A stretch of 64,000 nt of DNA from Alistipes sp. An66 (GTDB taxonomy: Bacteria; Bacteroidota; Bacteroidia; Bacteroidales; Rikenellaceae): positions 1 to 64,000 of the forward strand of contig NZ_NFHT01000009.1 of the NCBI RefSeq assembly GCF_002161445.1, written 5' to 3'. Below the pieces are notes generated by a model that saw nothing but the letters and a program-made list of their open reading frames with translations, was not told where the DNA came from and ran no database searches. Below, piece by piece: positions 54,822 through 64,000 of this stretch. The translations under genes were made by a program, and so were the position numbers. Every line of letters begins with the position of its first letter. Position 1 is the stretch's first letter.

Positions 54822-55637
54822 ATGTCCGTAGAAAGTACAGTCCGGGCGGTGACGACCTACCGCCTGACGGAGATGAAGCAGCGCGGCGAAAAGATCGCCA
54901 TGCTGACCTCGTATGACTATTCGATGGCGAAGATCGTCGATGCCGCGGGTGTCGACGTGATCCTCGTCGGAGACTCGGCGGCCAACGTCATGTCCGGTTA
55001 CGAGACGACGGTGCCCATCACGCTCGATATGATGATCTACCATGCGCGCTCGGTGGTCCGTGCCGTGGAGCGGGCGCTGGTGGTCGTGGACCTTCCGTTC
55101 GGCACCTACCAGGGCAACTCGAAGGTAGCCCTCGACTCGGCCATCCGGATCATGAAGGAGACCGAGGCCGACGCCGTGAAGATGGAGGGCGGCGAGGAGA
55201 TCCTCGAATCGGTGCAGCGGATCCTCTCGGCCGGCATTCCGGTGATGGGGCACCTGGGGCTGACGCCGCAGTCGATCCACAAGTTCGGGACCTACGCCGT
55301 GCGGGCGAAGGAGGAGGCCGAGGCCGAGAAGCTGGTCCGCGACGCGCATCTGTTGAGCGAGGCGGGGTGCTTCGGCATCGTGCTGGAAAAGATCCCGGCG
55401 GCGCTGGCCGCGCGCGTGACGTCGGAGATCCCGACGCCGACGATCGGCATCGGGGCCGGTCCGGGCTGCGACGGCCAGGTGCTGGTGATCCACGACATGC
55501 TGGGCATCAACAAGGGTTTCTCGCCGCGTTTCCTGCGCCGCTATGCCGACCTGCACACGGTGATGACCGAGGCCGTGGGGCAGTACGTCGCCGATGTCAA
55601 GTCGTGCGACTTCCCCAACGAGAAGGAGCAGTACTGA
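54822..55637 (+). CDS. panB: 3-methyl-2-oxobutanoate hydroxymethyltransferase
   Basis: This 271-residue TIM-barrel enzyme makes ketopantoate from 2-oxoisovalerate and methylene-THF, the first step of pantothenate synthesis. Signatures are [37 protein letters not shown] (metal Asp), [27 protein letters not shown] and [14 protein letters not shown] [40 protein letters not shown]. The length is standard. It is 5 bp after the methyltransferase gene but has its own promoter. A strong terminator follows. Confidence 0.97.
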   Translation: MSVESTVRAVTTYRLTEMKQRGEKIAMLTSYDYSMAKIVDAAGVDVILVGDSAANVMSGYETTVPITLDMMIYHARSVVRAVERALVVVDLPFGTYQGNSKVALDSAIRIMKETEADAVKMEGGEEILESVQRILSAGIPVMGHLGLTPQSIHKFGTYAVRAKEEAEAEKLVRDAHLLSEAGCFGIVLEKIPAALAARVTSEIPTPTIGIGAGPGCDGQVLVIHDMLGINKGFSPRFLRRYADLHTVMTEAVGQYVADVKSCDFPNEKEQY

Positions 55638-55666
55638 TCCCGCCGCGGAGGTCGGAAATGCAGAGA

Positions 55667-55701
55667 CGGGCGCTGTCAACCGACGGCGCCCGCCTCTTTT
55701 T
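55667..55701 (+). terminator. terminator of panB
   Basis: CGGGCGCTGTC pairs with GACGGCGCCCG (one wobble) around an AACC loop, and a T tract ends at 55701. Confidence 0.85.
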
Positions 55702-55725
55702 CGATCGGCGAAGATTTCCCGAACC

Positions 55726-56226
55726 CTACTCTTCGTCCTTTTCGACGGAGAGGATCTCCACGACCTCGAAGACCCCCTCGTAATCGGCCGCGAATCCCTC
55801 GTCGGACGGGCCCTTGTAGCGGGCTTTCAGCTCGACCCGGGCCGGCATGCCGTTTTTCTGACCGCCGGTTTTGCGGTCGTATTCGCGTTCGAGTGCGCCG
55901 CTGCGGTCGACGATCCAGTATTCGACGGTATCGCCCTCGGGAATGAAGGCCCGCACCTCGTGGCCCAGGACCACACGTCCGCGCAGGTGCACGATGGAAT
56001 CGACGCGGAAACGGGCGGTTGCGGGCGCGGTTTCTGTTGCCGCAACGTTGGGTGCGGAGGGCTCGGCGGCCGTATTCCGGGAGCTTTTCGGGCGGTCGGG
56101 CCCGCAGGCGGCAAGGAGCAGCGCGGCGGCGGCCGTGAGGAGGATCCCTCCCGGACGGATTCTCCGATGCGCATCCCGGAGGGTCCGTCCGGGTGCGGAG
56201 GTTGTGGGTTGGAACAGGACTGACAT
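55726..56226 (-). CDS. hypothetical lipoprotein
   Basis: This 166-residue protein has a basic N-terminal stretch of about 25 residues, then a hydrophobic segment and lipobox (ILLTAAAALLLAAC, Cys near residue 41). A Pro/Ala/Thr linker follows. The C-terminal domain of about 90 residues has a beta pattern (FRVDSIVHLRGRVVLGHEVRAFIPEGDTVEYWIVDRSGALEREYD, then ARVELKARYKGPSDEGFAADYEGVFEVVEILSVE). No family is recognised. The start lies 19 bp after a -7 box. A later start would shorten the unusually long n-region but none is obvious. Confidence 0.7.
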   Translation of the reverse strand: MSVLFQPTTSAPGRTLRDAHRRIRPGGILLTAAAALLLAACGPDRPKSSRNTAAEPSAPNVAATETAPATARFRVDSIVHLRGRVVLGHEVRAFIPEGDTVEYWIVDRSGALEREYDRKTGGQKNGMPARVELKARYKGPSDEGFAADYEGVFEVVEILSVEKDEE

Positions 56227-56245
56227 ATCGGCGGTCTCTTTTTTA

Positions 56246-56253
56246 CAAATCTA
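56246..56253 (-). promoter_or_regulatory. putative -7 element of the lipoprotein gene
   Basis: TAGATTTG on the minus strand matches TAnnTTTG, 19 bp before the ATG at 56226. Confidence 0.5.
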
Positions 56254-56347
56254 TGAAAATTTCCGCAATGGCGCTCCGTATTGATAAAATGTTGATAAAA
56301 AGTCGTCGAACGGGGCGCCGATTTTAGGCCGTTTCGAAAAAAATGAT

Positions 56348-56355
56348 TACTTTTG
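56348..56355 (+). promoter_or_regulatory. putative -7 element of guaB-guaA
   Basis: TACTTTTG, 25 bp before the guaB ATG. A TTTT at 56322 is a possible weak -33 box. Confidence 0.5.
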
Positions 56356-56380
56356 CGAGCAACAAAAATCCACGTTCATT

Positions 56381-57859
56381 ATGTCTTTTATCAATGAGAG
56401 GGTTCAGCCCGAAGGACTTACGTTCGACGATGTGCTGCTCGTACCCGCCTATTCGGAAGTGTTGCCGCGAGAGGTCGATATCCGGACCCGTTTTTCGCGA
56501 AATATCAGTCTCAACATCCCGGTCGTATCTGCCGCGATGGATACCGTGACGGAGGCTCCGTTGGCCATAGCGCTGGCGCGTGAGGGAGGTATCGGTGTGA
56601 TTCACAAGAACATGACGATTTCGGAGCAGGCGGCCCAGGTCCGCCGTGTGAAGCGTGCGGAGAACGGCATGATCTACGATCCGGTTACCATCTCGAAGGA
56701 GAATACCGTAGGAGACGCGCTGAATCTGATGAAGGAGAACAAGATCGGAGGAATCCCGGTTGTGGACGCGGATCGGAAGTTGATCGGCATCGTCACGAAC
56801 CGGGATTTGCGTTTCCAGCGGGACATGGATCGCCGGATCGCGGAGGTGATGACCCCCGGCGACCGGCTCATCACGACGCACCGCACCGACCTGGCGCACG
56901 CTTCGGAGGTGCTGCTGAACAACAAGATCGAGAAACTTCCGGTGGTGGACGGCGAGGGACACCTCGTGGGCCTGATCACCTATAAGGATATCACGAAGGT
57001 GCAGGACCATCCGAACGCCTGCAAGGACGAGAAGGGACGTCTGCGCGTGGCTGCGGGCGTGGGGATCACGGCCGACGCCATGGAGCGTGTCGCGGCGCTC
57101 GTCGCCGAGGATGTGGATGCCGTGGTGCTGGACTCGGCACACGGACACTCGCGCAACATCGTGCGCACGCTGCGTGAAATCAAGGAGAAATACCCGACGC
57201 TGGATGTCGTCGTGGGCAACATCGCCACGGCCGAAGCCGCGAAGTTCCTCATCGAGGCGGGCGCCGACGGCATCAAGGTCGGTATCGGTCCGGGTTCGAT
57301 CTGCACGACGCGCATCATCGCCGGTGTGGGTGTTCCGCAGCTGTCGGCGATCTACGCCGCGGCGTCGGCTGCCAAAGGATCGGGCGTTCCGGTCATTGCC
57401 GACGGCGGACTGCGCTACTCGGGCGACATCGTCAAGGCGCTGGCTGCGGGCGGCGACTGCGTGATGATCGGTTCGATGTTCGCCGGTACGGAGGAGGCTC
57501 CGGGCGAGACGATCATCTACAACGGCCGCAAGTTCAAGGCCTACCGCGGCATGGGTTCGATCGACGCCATGAAGGCCGGGTCGGCCGACCGCTACTTCCA
57601 GAAGGGCTGCGAGGGGAACATCAACAAACTCGTCCCCGAAGGCATCGTGGCCCGCGTTCCGTTCAAGGGTGCGTTGAGCGAGACGGTCTATCAGCTGATC
57701 GGCGGTCTGCGTTCGGGCATGGGCTATTGCGGAGCGAAGGACATCCCGGCGCTGCAAACCGCACAGTTCATCCGCATCACCTCGTCGGGCATGCACGAGA
57801 GCCACCCGCACGACGTGACGATCACGAGCGAGGCCCCGAACTATTCGAGCGAACATTGA
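56381..57859 (+). CDS. guaB: inosine-5'-monophosphate dehydrogenase
   Basis: This 492-residue enzyme oxidises IMP to XMP, the committed step to guanine nucleotides. The barrel begins [22 protein letters not shown]. The CBS pair occupies about residues 95-205 ([33 protein letters not shown]). The catalytic loop is [18 protein letters not shown] (Cys near 308). [37 protein letters not shown] and the flap [10 protein letters not shown] follow. It lies 37 bp upstream of guaA on the same strand, so the two consecutive reactions are probably co-expressed. Confidence 0.97.
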   Translation: MSFINERVQPEGLTFDDVLLVPAYSEVLPREVDIRTRFSRNISLNIPVVSAAMDTVTEAPLAIALAREGGIGVIHKNMTISEQAAQVRRVKRAENGMIYDPVTISKENTVGDALNLMKENKIGGIPVVDADRKLIGIVTNRDLRFQRDMDRRIAEVMTPGDRLITTHRTDLAHASEVLLNNKIEKLPVVDGEGHLVGLITYKDITKVQDHPNACKDEKGRLRVAAGVGITADAMERVAALVAEDVDAVVLDSAHGHSRNIVRTLREIKEKYPTLDVVVGNIATAEAAKFLIEAGADGIKVGIGPGSICTTRIIAGVGVPQLSAIYAAASAAKGSGVPVIADGGLRYSGDIVKALAAGGDCVMIGSMFAGTEEAPGETIIYNGRKFKAYRGMGSIDAMKAGSADRYFQKGCEGNINKLVPEGIVARVPFKGALSETVYQLIGGLRSGMGYCGAKDIPALQTAQFIRITSSGMHESHPHDVTITSEAPNYSSEH

Positions 57860-57896
57860 TTCTTCCCTCCGGATCCAAACGAATAATTTCGAACCG

Positions 57897-59423
57897 ATGG
57901 AAAAAATATTGATTCTCGACTTCGGGTCGCAGTACACGCAGCTCATTGCGCGGCGCGTGCGCGAACTGAACGTCTATTGCGAGATCCACCCCTTCAACAA
58001 AATCCCGGCTCTGGACGAGTCGGTGCGGGGTGTGATCCTCTCGGGCAGCCCCTATTCGGTGCGGGACGCCCAGGCCCCGAATCCCGATCTTTCGGCCATC
58101 AAGGGCCGCCTTCCGCTGCTGGGCGTCTGCTACGGCGCACAGTTCCTGGCCGCGGCCTTCGGGGGTGAGGTGCAGCCGGCCCCGAGCCGCGAGTACGGAC
58201 GTGCGATGCTGACGGTGGGCGATCCGGCGGATGCCCTGATGGCGGGGCTTCCGTCGCCGACACAGGTCTGGATGTCGCACGGCGACACGATCACGCGTGT
58301 GCCCGACTCCTACAAGATCGTCGCCAGCACGGAGGACGTGCGCGTGGCGGCCTTCCGCATCGAGGGCGAACGGACGTGGGGCATCCAGTTCCACCCCGAG
58401 GTCTACCATTCGACCGACGGCAAGCAGCTGTTGAAGAACTTCGTGGTCGGGATCTGCGGTTGCGCGCAGTCGTGGACCTCGGAGAGCTTCGTGGAGTCGA
58501 CCGTGCGCGAGCTGCGCGAGAAGCTGGGCAGCGACAAGGTCGTGCTGGGCCTTTCGGGCGGCGTCGATTCGTCGGTGGCGGCGGTGCTGCTGCACAGGGC
58601 CATCGGCCGGAATCTCTACTGCATCTTCGTCGACTCGGGCCTGCTGCGCAAGAACGAGTTTGAGGAGGTGCTGGCTTCGTACAAGGACATGGGCTTGAAT
58701 GTCAAGGGCGTGAAGGCCGGGGCGAAGTTCCTGGGCGACCTGGCCGGCGTTTCGGACCCCGAGACGAAGCGCAAGATCATCGGCCGCGACTTCGTGGAGG
58801 TCTTCAACGAGGAGGCCATGCAGATCCGGGATGTGCGGTGGCTGGCGCAGGGAACGATCTATCCCGACGTGATCGAGTCGTGTTCGGTCAACGGACCCTC
58901 GGCGACGATCAAGTCGCACCACAACGTCGGAGGTCTTCCCGAGAAGATGAACCTGCGGATCGTCGAGCCGCTGCGGCTTCTGTTCAAGGACGAAGTGCGG
59001 CGCGTGGGTCGTTCGCTGGGCATTTCGGACCAGCTGATCGGGCGCCATCCCTTCCCGGGCCCGGGCCTTGCGATCCGCATTCTGGGCGACATCACGGCGG
59101 AGAAGGTCGAAATTCTCCAGAACGTCGACAAAATCTATATCGACTCGCTGCGTGCCGCGGGGCTGTACGACCAGGTCTGGCAGGCGGGGGCGATTCTGCT
59201 TCCGGTTCAGAGCGTCGGGGTGATGGGCGACGAACGGACCTATGAACGTTGCGTGGCGCTGCGTGCCGTGACCTCCACGGACGGCATGACGGCCGACTGG
59301 GTGCACCTTCCCTACGAATTCCTGGCCGACGTCTCGAACGAGATCATCAACAAGGTCAAGGGGGTGAACCGCGTCGTCTACGACATCTCCTCGAAACCGC
59401 CCGCCACGATCGAGTGGGAATAA
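57897..59423 (+). CDS. guaA: GMP synthase (glutamine-hydrolysing)
   Basis: This 508-residue enzyme converts XMP to GMP. The class I glutaminase domain (1-190) carries Cys78 in [13 protein letters not shown] and the His-Glu of [11 protein letters not shown]. The ATP-pyrophosphatase domain has the PP-loop [14 protein letters not shown]. The dimerisation domain contains [16 protein letters not shown] and ends [10 protein letters not shown], the universal GuaA C-terminus. Hairpins follow directly after the stop. Confidence 0.97.
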   Translation: MEKILILDFGSQYTQLIARRVRELNVYCEIHPFNKIPALDESVRGVILSGSPYSVRDAQAPNPDLSAIKGRLPLLGVCYGAQFLAAAFGGEVQPAPSREYGRAMLTVGDPADALMAGLPSPTQVWMSHGDTITRVPDSYKIVASTEDVRVAAFRIEGERTWGIQFHPEVYHSTDGKQLLKNFVVGICGCAQSWTSESFVESTVRELREKLGSDKVVLGLSGGVDSSVAAVLLHRAIGRNLYCIFVDSGLLRKNEFEEVLASYKDMGLNVKGVKAGAKFLGDLAGVSDPETKRKIIGRDFVEVFNEEAMQIRDVRWLAQGTIYPDVIESCSVNGPSATIKSHHNVGGLPEKMNLRIVEPLRLLFKDEVRRVGRSLGISDQLIGRHPFPGPGLAIRILGDITAEKVEILQNVDKIYIDSLRAAGLYDQVWQAGAILLPVQSVGVMGDERTYERCVALRAVTSTDGMTADWVHLPYEFLADVSNEIINKVKGVNRVVYDISSKPPATIEWE

Positions 59424-59581
59424 CCCCTTTTTTATAAGGGGCTTGAAGGGGTACCTTTTGGCGGCAAAAGGTACAAGAGTCTGTAACCGTTTCGGTTGCA
59501 GACTCTGGTGCTTTTTGAATCGGCAGAAAGCGCCGCAAAATCCGACCGCAAAAAGCAAAGTGCGCCCGGCTTTCAGCCGGG
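59424..59581. other. hairpin-rich stretch between guaA and dnaK
   Basis: Four stem-loops follow one another: CCCCTT/AAGGGG (59424-59441), GTACCTTTT/AAAAGGTAC (59451-59474), AGAGTCTGTAACC/GGTTGCAGACTCT with one wobble (59476-59506, T tract to 59516) and CCCGGCT/AGCCGGG (59565-59581). The third is a good terminator for guaBA. Open frames here look accidental. The rest of the gap to 59786 holds the dnaK promoter and leader. Confidence 0.7.
59476..59516 (+). terminator. terminator of guaB-guaA
   Basis: A 13-bp stem with one wobble and a GTTTC loop, followed after six bases by TTTTT. Confidence 0.75.
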
Positions 59582-59650
59582 TGACAAAATGCCGGGAGGG
59601 TAGGAGGAATGGGGAGAAAAGAGGACCGGTTTCTGCCAAAGAACTGACAA

Positions 59651-59683
59651 TTTGGCAGAGAGTGCCGATTGGTACGACCTTTG
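59651..59683 (+). promoter_or_regulatory. putative dnaK promoter
   Basis: TTTG at 59651-59654, a 21-bp spacer and GACCTTTG at 59676-59683 (one base off TAnnTTTG). GGCA-GAGAG-TGCC just after the -33 box is a short inverted repeat that could bind a heat-shock regulator. No CIRCE element is visible. The leader to the ATG is about 100 bp. Confidence 0.45.
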
Positions 59684-59786
59684 TGTGGAGTTGGGGCGTA
59701 ACCGACGGTCGGACCCGGAGGGGCGAAGGACCGAAGGACCGAAGGAACAAAAAACAGATTACGAACAATTAAAACATAGTACGATT

Positions 59787-61703
59787 ATGGCAAAGATTAT
59801 TGGTATTGACTTGGGAACCACGAACTCCTGCGTGGCAGTGATGGAGGGCAACGAGCCCGTCGTGATTCCGAACTCGGAGGGACACCGCACGACTCCGTCG
59901 GTCGTGGCCTTCACGTCGGAGGGCGAGCGCAAGGTGGGCGACCCGGCAAAGCGTCAGGCGATCACGAACCCGAAGCGCACGGTCTTCTCGATCAAGCGTT
60001 TCATGGGCGAGACCTACGATAAGGTAACGGCCGATATCGCGCGTGCTCCCTATACGATCGTGCGCGGCGACAACAACACGCCGCGTGTGGACATCGACGG
60101 ACGCCAATATACGCCGCAGGAGATCTCGGCGATCATTCTCCAAAAGATGAAGAAGACGGCCGAGGATTACCTGGGTCAGGAGGTTACGGAGGCCGTGATC
60201 ACGGTCCCGGCCTACTTCTCCGACTCGCAGCGTCAGGCTACGAAGGAGGCGGGCGAGATCGCCGGTCTGAAAGTGCGCCGAATCATCAACGAACCTACGG
60301 CCGCCGCATTGGCCTACGGTCTGGACAAGAAGTCGAGCGACCTGAAAATCGCGGTTTACGACCTGGGCGGCGGAACGTTCGATATCTCGATTCTGGAACT
60401 GGGCGACGGCGTCTTCGAGGTGAAGTCGACGAACGGCGACACGCACCTCGGCGGCGATGACTTCGACCACGTGCTGATCGACTACATGGCCGAGGCGTTC
60501 AAGGCCGAGCACGGCATCGACCTGCGTGAGGACCCGATGGCCCTGCAACGTTTGAAGGAGGCTGCCGAGAAGGCGAAGATCGAGCTGTCGTCGTCGACCA
60601 CCACGGAGATCAACCTGCCGTACATCATGCCGGTGAACGGGATTCCGCAGCACCTGGTGATGACGCTGACGCGCGCGAAGTTCGAGCAGTTGTGCGACCA
60701 TCTGATCCGCAAGACGATCGAGCCGTGCAAACTGGCGCTGCGCGACGCGGGCCTGAACGCTTCGCAGATCGACGAGGTGATCCTCGTGGGCGGCTCGACG
60801 CGTATCCCGGCCATCCAGAAGATCGTCGAGGAGTTCTTCGGCAAGACGCCCAACAAGTCGGTGAACCCCGACGAGGTTGTGGCCATCGGTGCGGCGATCC
60901 AGGGCGGTGTGCTGACGGGCGAGGTGAAGGACGTGCTGCTGTTGGACGTTACGCCGCTGTCGCTGGGCATCGAGACGCTGGGCGGCGTGATGACCAAGCT
61001 GATCGACGCCAACACGACGATTCCGACGCGCAAGTCGGAGGTCTTCTCGACGGCGGCCGACAACCAGCCTTCGGTGGAGATCAACGTCTGCCAGGGCGAG
61101 CGTCCGCTGGCGCGCGACAACAAGTCGATCGGCCGCTTCCACCTCGACGGCATTCCGGCGGCACCGCGCGGAGTTCCGCAGATCGAGGTGACGTTCGACA
61201 TCGACGCCAACGGCATCCTGAACGTCTCGGCCAAGGACAAGGGCACGGGCAAGGAGCAGAAGATCCGCATCGAGGCATCGTCGGGCCTGACCGAGCAGGA
61301 GATCCAGCGGATGCGCGACGAGGCGAAGGCCAACGAGGCGAAGGACAAGGCCGAGAAGGAGCGTATCGACAAGATCAACGCTGCCGACTCGAACATCTTC
61401 ACCACGGAGAAGCAGTTGAAGGAGTACGGCGACAAGTTGCCGGCCGACAAGAAGGCTGCGATCGAGGGCGCTCTGGCCAAACTGAAAGAGGCGCACAAGA
61501 ACGCCGATGTGGCCGCCATCGACACGGCGATGAACGAACTGAACGCCGCATGGCAGGCCGCCTCGCAGGACATCTACTCGGCGCAGCAGGCCCAGCAGCA
61601 GGGCGCACAGTCCAATGCGGGGCAGCAGGCGAATGCCGGCGGCCAGCAGAGCGGCAACGGCACCAGCCAGCCCGAGGACGTCGAGTTCGAGGAGGTGAAA
61701 TAA
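59787..61703 (+). CDS. dnaK: molecular chaperone DnaK (Hsp70)
   Basis: This 638-residue chaperone starts [21 protein letters not shown] at 59787. The nucleotide-binding domain has [70 protein letters not shown] and [14 protein letters not shown]. The linker is [16 protein letters not shown], then the substrate-binding domain and lid, and a Gln/Gly/Ala-rich tail ending [10 protein letters not shown]. All parts are complete. The upstream in-frame extension to 59652 is leader sequence. dnaJ and grpE are not adjacent. Confidence 0.98.
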   Translation: MAKIIGIDLGTTNSCVAVMEGNEPVVIPNSEGHRTTPSVVAFTSEGERKVGDPAKRQAITNPKRTVFSIKRFMGETYDKVTADIARAPYTIVRGDNNTPRVDIDGRQYTPQEISAIILQKMKKTAEDYLGQEVTEAVITVPAYFSDSQRQATKEAGEIAGLKVRRIINEPTAAALAYGLDKKSSDLKIAVYDLGGGTFDISILELGDGVFEVKSTNGDTHLGGDDFDHVLIDYMAEAFKAEHGIDLREDPMALQRLKEAAEKAKIELSSSTTTEINLPYIMPVNGIPQHLVMTLTRAKFEQLCDHLIRKTIEPCKLALRDAGLNASQIDEVILVGGSTRIPAIQKIVEEFFGKTPNKSVNPDEVVAIGAAIQGGVLTGEVKDVLLLDVTPLSLGIETLGGVMTKLIDANTTIPTRKSEVFSTAADNQPSVEINVCQGERPLARDNKSIGRFHLDGIPAAPRGVPQIEVTFDIDANGILNVSAKDKGTGKEQKIRIEASSGLTEQEIQRMRDEAKANEAKDKAEKERIDKINAADSNIFTTEKQLKEYGDKLPADKKAAIEGALAKLKEAHKNADVAAIDTAMNELNAAWQAASQDIYSAQQAQQQGAQSNAGQQANAGGQQSGNGTSQPEDVEFEEVK

Positions 61704-61750
61704 GGCCGCAGGCTCCCTTCGCGGGGCCGGCCGAAAGCCTGAAAACAGGA

Positions 61751-61786
61751 AGGACGCATTCCGGAAACGGGATGCGTCCTTTTTTT
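61751..61786 (+). terminator. terminator of dnaK
   Basis: AGGACGCATTCC pairs with GGGATGCGTCCT (one wobble) around a 6-base loop and runs into a T7 tract. Confidence 0.9.
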
Positions 61787-61812
61787 GTGTTGTCGCGCAG
61801 CGGAAAATTTCC

Positions 61813-61820
61813 TATTTTTG
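61813..61820 (+). promoter_or_regulatory. putative -7 element of the SMR transporter gene
   Basis: TATTTTTG matches TAnnTTTG and lies 40 bp before the ATG at 61861. A TGTTG at 61789 is about the right distance for a weak -33 box. Confidence 0.5.
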
Positions 61821-61826
61821 GGCCGG

Positions 61827-61852
61827 TTTCAATAAGACGTTTCAATAAAACG
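61827..61852 (+). repeat. 13-bp tandem direct repeat in the SMR gene leader
   Basis: TTTCAATAAGACG (61827-61839) is repeated at once as TTTCAATAAAACG (61840-61852), one base different, between the -7 box and the start codon. Confidence 0.75.
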
Positions 61853-61860
61853 ACGTTGCG

Positions 61861-62181
61861 ATGGCATGGTTGTATCTGACGTTGGCCGGGCTGTTCGAGA
61901 TCGGGTGGCCGTTGGGATTCAAACTCGCGGGCATTTCTCCGCGCTGGCACTTTTTGTTTTTGGCGGTTTCGGTCGTTTCGATGGGGGTGAGCGGTTGGCT
62001 GCTCTATCTGGCGCAGCGTGAAATCCCGATGGGGACGGCCTATCTCGTCTGGACGGGCATCGGCGGCATCGGGACGGTGCTGATCGGCATTCTTTTCTTC
62101 CACGACGCCGTGACTTTCTGGCGGATGTTCTTCCTCACGTTGGTCTTCATCGGCATCGTGGGGTTGAAAATGGTCCATTGA
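61861..62181 (+). CDS. SMR-family transporter, SugE/Gdx type
   Basis: This 106-residue protein has four hydrophobic helices. The essential Glu sits in the first helix (LTLAGLFEIGWPLGFKLA). The third-helix signature GTAYLVWTGIGGIGTVLIGI is of the SugE/Gdx branch rather than the EmrE multidrug branch. Gdx proteins export guanidinium. No guanidine riboswitch fits in the 40-base leader, so control must differ from the best-known examples. It has its own promoter and lies after the dnaK terminator. Confidence 0.9.
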   Translation: MAWLYLTLAGLFEIGWPLGFKLAGISPRWHFLFLAVSVVSMGVSGWLLYLAQREIPMGTAYLVWTGIGGIGTVLIGILFFHDAVTFWRMFFLTLVFIGIVGLKMVH

Positions 62182-62297
62182 GTCCCGGTCTCCGGGATTC
62201 GTTCCGCTCCGCATGGCCGGAGCGGGTCGCTCTTTTTCGTTTGCTCCCGTTTGCTCCCGCACCCCGGACCCTGACGTACGGAGTGCGGGATTCCTGT

Positions 62298-63602
62298 CTA
62301 TTCCTTGACGGTCAGCACGACGATGTGGTCCGGAGCTGCGGGTTGTCCGCCGAGCCGGATCGTCACGCCCTGGTCATCCTGCCGGAAGTCCAGTTTCTGC
62401 CCGCCGTCGAAGGCCGCTGCCCCGCGGATGCGCATCCCGCGGATCGGCACGAAGAGCTCCGTGTCGGGCCAGTCGAGGATATGCACGTAAATCTTGTCTC
62501 CCTTGCGTGTCGTGACGCCCCAGGCCCGCGGCGTGACCGGTCCGGCTTCGGTTCCGTAGATCGTCTCGCCGTGCGTGCGCAGCCATGCGCCGATGCCCGT
62601 CAGACGTTCGAGCGCCGCTTCGGGCAGCTGCCCGTCGGGCTGGGGGCCGATGTTGAGCAGCAGGTTGCCGCCGCGCCCCGCCGCGCCCGCGAGGTAGCGG
62701 ATGAGGGCGTCGGTCGACTTGTAGTCGCGGTCGGTGATGCGGTATCCCCACGAACGGTTCATCGTCTGACAGGTTTCGAGCGGCAGTCGGCTCACCTCCT
62801 GCCCCGAGAGCCCGGCGGTGTTCTCACCCGGGAGGTCGCGCTCGAAGGTCTGGGCGTCCTCGCCCTCGAAGGGCGCGAGGTGGTGGTTGTTGATGATCAG
62901 ACAGGCGGGTTGCAACCGGTGGATCAGCCCGTATAGCTCACCCAACCGCCAGTCGAACGAGGGATTTTGGTCCTGGTCCCAGACGCCGTCGAACCAGATG
63001 GCCCCGACCTCGCCGTACTGCGTGAGCAGTTCGGTGAGCTGTGCCTTCATGAAGTCGAAATAGGCGTCGGCATCCTCCTTTTCGGGGTCGCGTCCCGTGC
63101 CGAGACCGGTGCGGCCGCGGGGGGCGTCCTCGCGCCACCAGTCGATGAGCGAGTAGTAGAAGTGGATGCCGAGCCCCTGGCGGTGGCATTCGTCGGCCAG
63201 CTCCTTCACCACGTCGCGTCCCAGCGGCGTGGCCTCGACGACGTTGTAGGGTGACTGTGCGGTGCGGAAGAGCGAGAATCCGTCGTGGTGGCGCGTGGTG
63301 AAGCAGACGTAGCGCGCCCCGGCCTCGCGGAAGGCCGTCACCCAGCTCCGGGCGTCGAACGCCGGGGCGGAGAAGGCGCCGGCGAGCTTCTCGTATTCGC
63401 GGAAATGGATGTCCTGATTGGTCATGACCCATTCTCCCTGTCCGAGCAGGGCGTAGAGACCCCAGTGGAGGAAGATGCCGAAGCGGTCGTCGGCGAACTG
63501 CCGGCGTGCCGCGAGGTTTTCGGGCGTCGGGACATAACCGGATTGTGCAGCTGCACTTCCGGCCATCAGGGCGGCGCAGCAGCAGAGGAGGAGTTTTTTC
63601 AT
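62298..63602 (-). CDS. GH29 alpha-L-fucosidase
   Basis: This 434-residue exported enzyme (signal peptide MKKLLLCCCAALMAGSAAAQ) releases alpha-linked fucose. The GH29 barrel shows FADDRFGIFLHWGLYALLGQGEWVM (36-60), AGARYVCFTTRHHDGFSLF (95-112), the nucleophile Asp205 in GAIWFDGVW and the late INNHH strand. GGNLLLNIGPQPDGQLP then enters a short C-terminal beta-sandwich. The acid/base residue cannot be fixed by eye. The ATG at 63602 gives the signal peptide. It is not beside a SusC/D pair and may act with the GH20 and GH84 enzymes on fucosylated host glycans. Confidence 0.93.
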   Translation of the reverse strand: MKKLLLCCCAALMAGSAAAQSGYVPTPENLAARRQFADDRFGIFLHWGLYALLGQGEWVMTNQDIHFREYEKLAGAFSAPAFDARSWVTAFREAGARYVCFTTRHHDGFSLFRTAQSPYNVVEATPLGRDVVKELADECHRQGLGIHFYYSLIDWWREDAPRGRTGLGTGRDPEKEDADAYFDFMKAQLTELLTQYGEVGAIWFDGVWDQDQNPSFDWRLGELYGLIHRLQPACLIINNHHLAPFEGEDAQTFERDLPGENTAGLSGQEVSRLPLETCQTMNRSWGYRITDRDYKSTDALIRYLAGAAGRGGNLLLNIGPQPDGQLPEAALERLTGIGAWLRTHGETIYGTEAGPVTPRAWGVTTRKGDKIYVHILDWPDTELFVPIRGMRIRGAAAFDGGQKLDFRQDDQGVTIRLGGQPAAPDHIVVLTVKE

Positions 63603-63625
63603 GTTGTTTTTCGGGTTTGGATTCC

Positions 63626-63633
63626 CGAAGATA
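63626..63633 (-). promoter_or_regulatory. possible -7 element of the fucosidase gene
   Basis: TATCTTCG on the minus strand is one base off TAnnTTTG and lies 24 bp before the ATG. Confidence 0.35.
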
Positions 63634-63679
63634 CGAAAAGGATCCGGAAAAACCGAATTTTCCCGGTTTCCGGGTCGGA

Positions 63680-64000
63680 TTATTTTCGTCGGGCGGGGCG
63701 TTCGGCCTGCCACATGCCGTAGAGGATCAGGGCGGCGCCGGCCAGTGCCACGGGGGTGATGCGTTCGTCGATGCAGAGTGCGGCGGTGAGGATCGTCACC
63801 AGCGGGTTGAGGTAGATGTAGTTGGTGGTCCGGACGGCTCCGAGCCGGAGCATGGCGGCATTCCAGAGCAGGTAGCAGAGCATCGAGGCGATGAGTCCGA
63901 GGAAGAGGAGGTTCCCGGCGACGGCGGGCTGCGCGAGGGTCTGCCACGGGACGGCGAAGGGGCGCACGGCGAAGACGGGGAGGATGGTGAGCAGTCCGTA
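63680..64000 (-). CDS. EamA-family permease, C-terminal part, cut by window edge
   Basis: The visible 106 residues are the last membrane half of a DMT/EamA transporter: hydrophobic helices with LFLGLIASMLCYLLWNAAMLRLGAVRTTNYIYLNPLVTILTAALCIDERITPVALAGAALILYGM, followed by a basic tail. The frame is open to the window end with no start, so the N-terminal half lies beyond 64000. A GTG at 63967 is internal and not a start. The substrate is unknown. Confidence 0.88.
   Translation of the reverse strand, partial: YGLLTILPVFAVRPFAVPWQTLAQPAVAGNLLFLGLIASMLCYLLWNAAMLRLGAVRTTNYIYLNPLVTILTAALCIDERITPVALAGAALILYGMWQAERPARRK

Noticed and set aside
59651..59670. Sigma-54 promoter (TGGCA-type) before dnaK
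   Set aside because: The GG and GC dinucleotides are 10 bases apart rather than the 12 required, and a sigma-ABfr-like TTTG/CTTTG pair explains the site better.
61821..61860. Guanidine riboswitch in front of the SMR gene
   Set aside because: Only 40 bases separate the -7 box from the ATG, and the conserved guanidine aptamer features are not visible.

Overview
The window looks like chromosomal DNA of a gut member of the Bacteroidota, most likely an Alistipes-like (Rikenellaceae) species. The reasons are the SusC/SusD pair, host-glycan hydrolases (GH20, GH84, GH29), GC-rich coding DNA, many intergenic -7 elements of the Bacteroidota type TAnnTTTG (several with a TTTG-like -33 box 19-21 bp upstream), and few Shine-Dalgarno sites. 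The genus is inferred from overall character, not from a search. I see no tRNA, rRNA, CRISPR array, insertion sequence or prophage.

Layout. (1) 1-3421: an AT-rich leader, an orphan 84-residue ORF, then plsY and a long-chain acyl-CoA ligase on the minus strand, and a gene-free stretch with 66-bp tandem repeats. (2) 3341-17016: a polysaccharide utilisation locus for N-acetylhexosamine glycans. Eight tightly packed minus-strand genes (GlcNAc-type permease, nagA, nagB, GH20 hexosaminidase, a TIM-barrel-like lipoprotein, susC, susD, a BACON surface lipoprotein) follow a XylR-type regulator gene. A promoter with an inverted repeat at its expected start site lies in front, and a terminator closes the unit. 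(3) 17210-25805, plus strand: YitT-family membrane protein, miaB, DEAD-box helicase, a Crp-type regulator, an OafA-type acyltransferase and a GH84 hexosaminidase. (4) 25849-29603: a hairpin cluster between 23-bp direct repeats, der, and a CPA2 antiporter with a universal-stress-like tail. (5) 29822-35119: a five-gene operon (MFS, small beta-barrel, phoH, pepD, lipid kinase).

(6) 35133-38543: a LacI-type regulator with a Gly/Cys/Glu/Tyr repeat extension and a perfect 20-bp palindrome at its promoter, followed by a D-mannonate oxidoreductase and uxuA (hexuronate breakdown). (7) 38568-40811: a lipoprotein, an MmcQ/YjbR protein, and an AT-rich glycosyltransferase gene that looks acquired. (8) 40836-45462, minus strand: galM, gltX, a SIMPL protein, ychF. 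(9) 45545-51256, plus strand: a Pro/Ala/Glu-rich protein, rsmI, a DUF389 protein, an LpxL-type acyltransferase, a family 2 glycosyltransferase. (10) 51293-56253: glnS, an outer-membrane protein with a nine-G tract in its signal peptide, an SpoU methyltransferase, panB, a lipoprotein. (11) 56348-64000: guaB-guaA, dnaK behind a hairpin-rich leader, an SMR transporter, a GH29 fucosidase and a truncated EamA permease.

The GH20, GH84 and GH29 enzymes together suggest growth on host mucin or N-glycans: fucose and GlcNAc are trimmed outside the inner membrane, GlcNAc is imported, and NagA/NagB feed it into glycolysis. The GlcNAc kinase needed between permease and NagA is not in the window. Most of the window is ordinary housekeeping. 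The best leads are the repeat-extended LacI regulator with its palindrome, the single-transcript GlcNAc locus with its unusual gene order and putative operator, the divergent TIM-barrel lipoprotein inside it, and the G9 tract in an outer-membrane protein gene.
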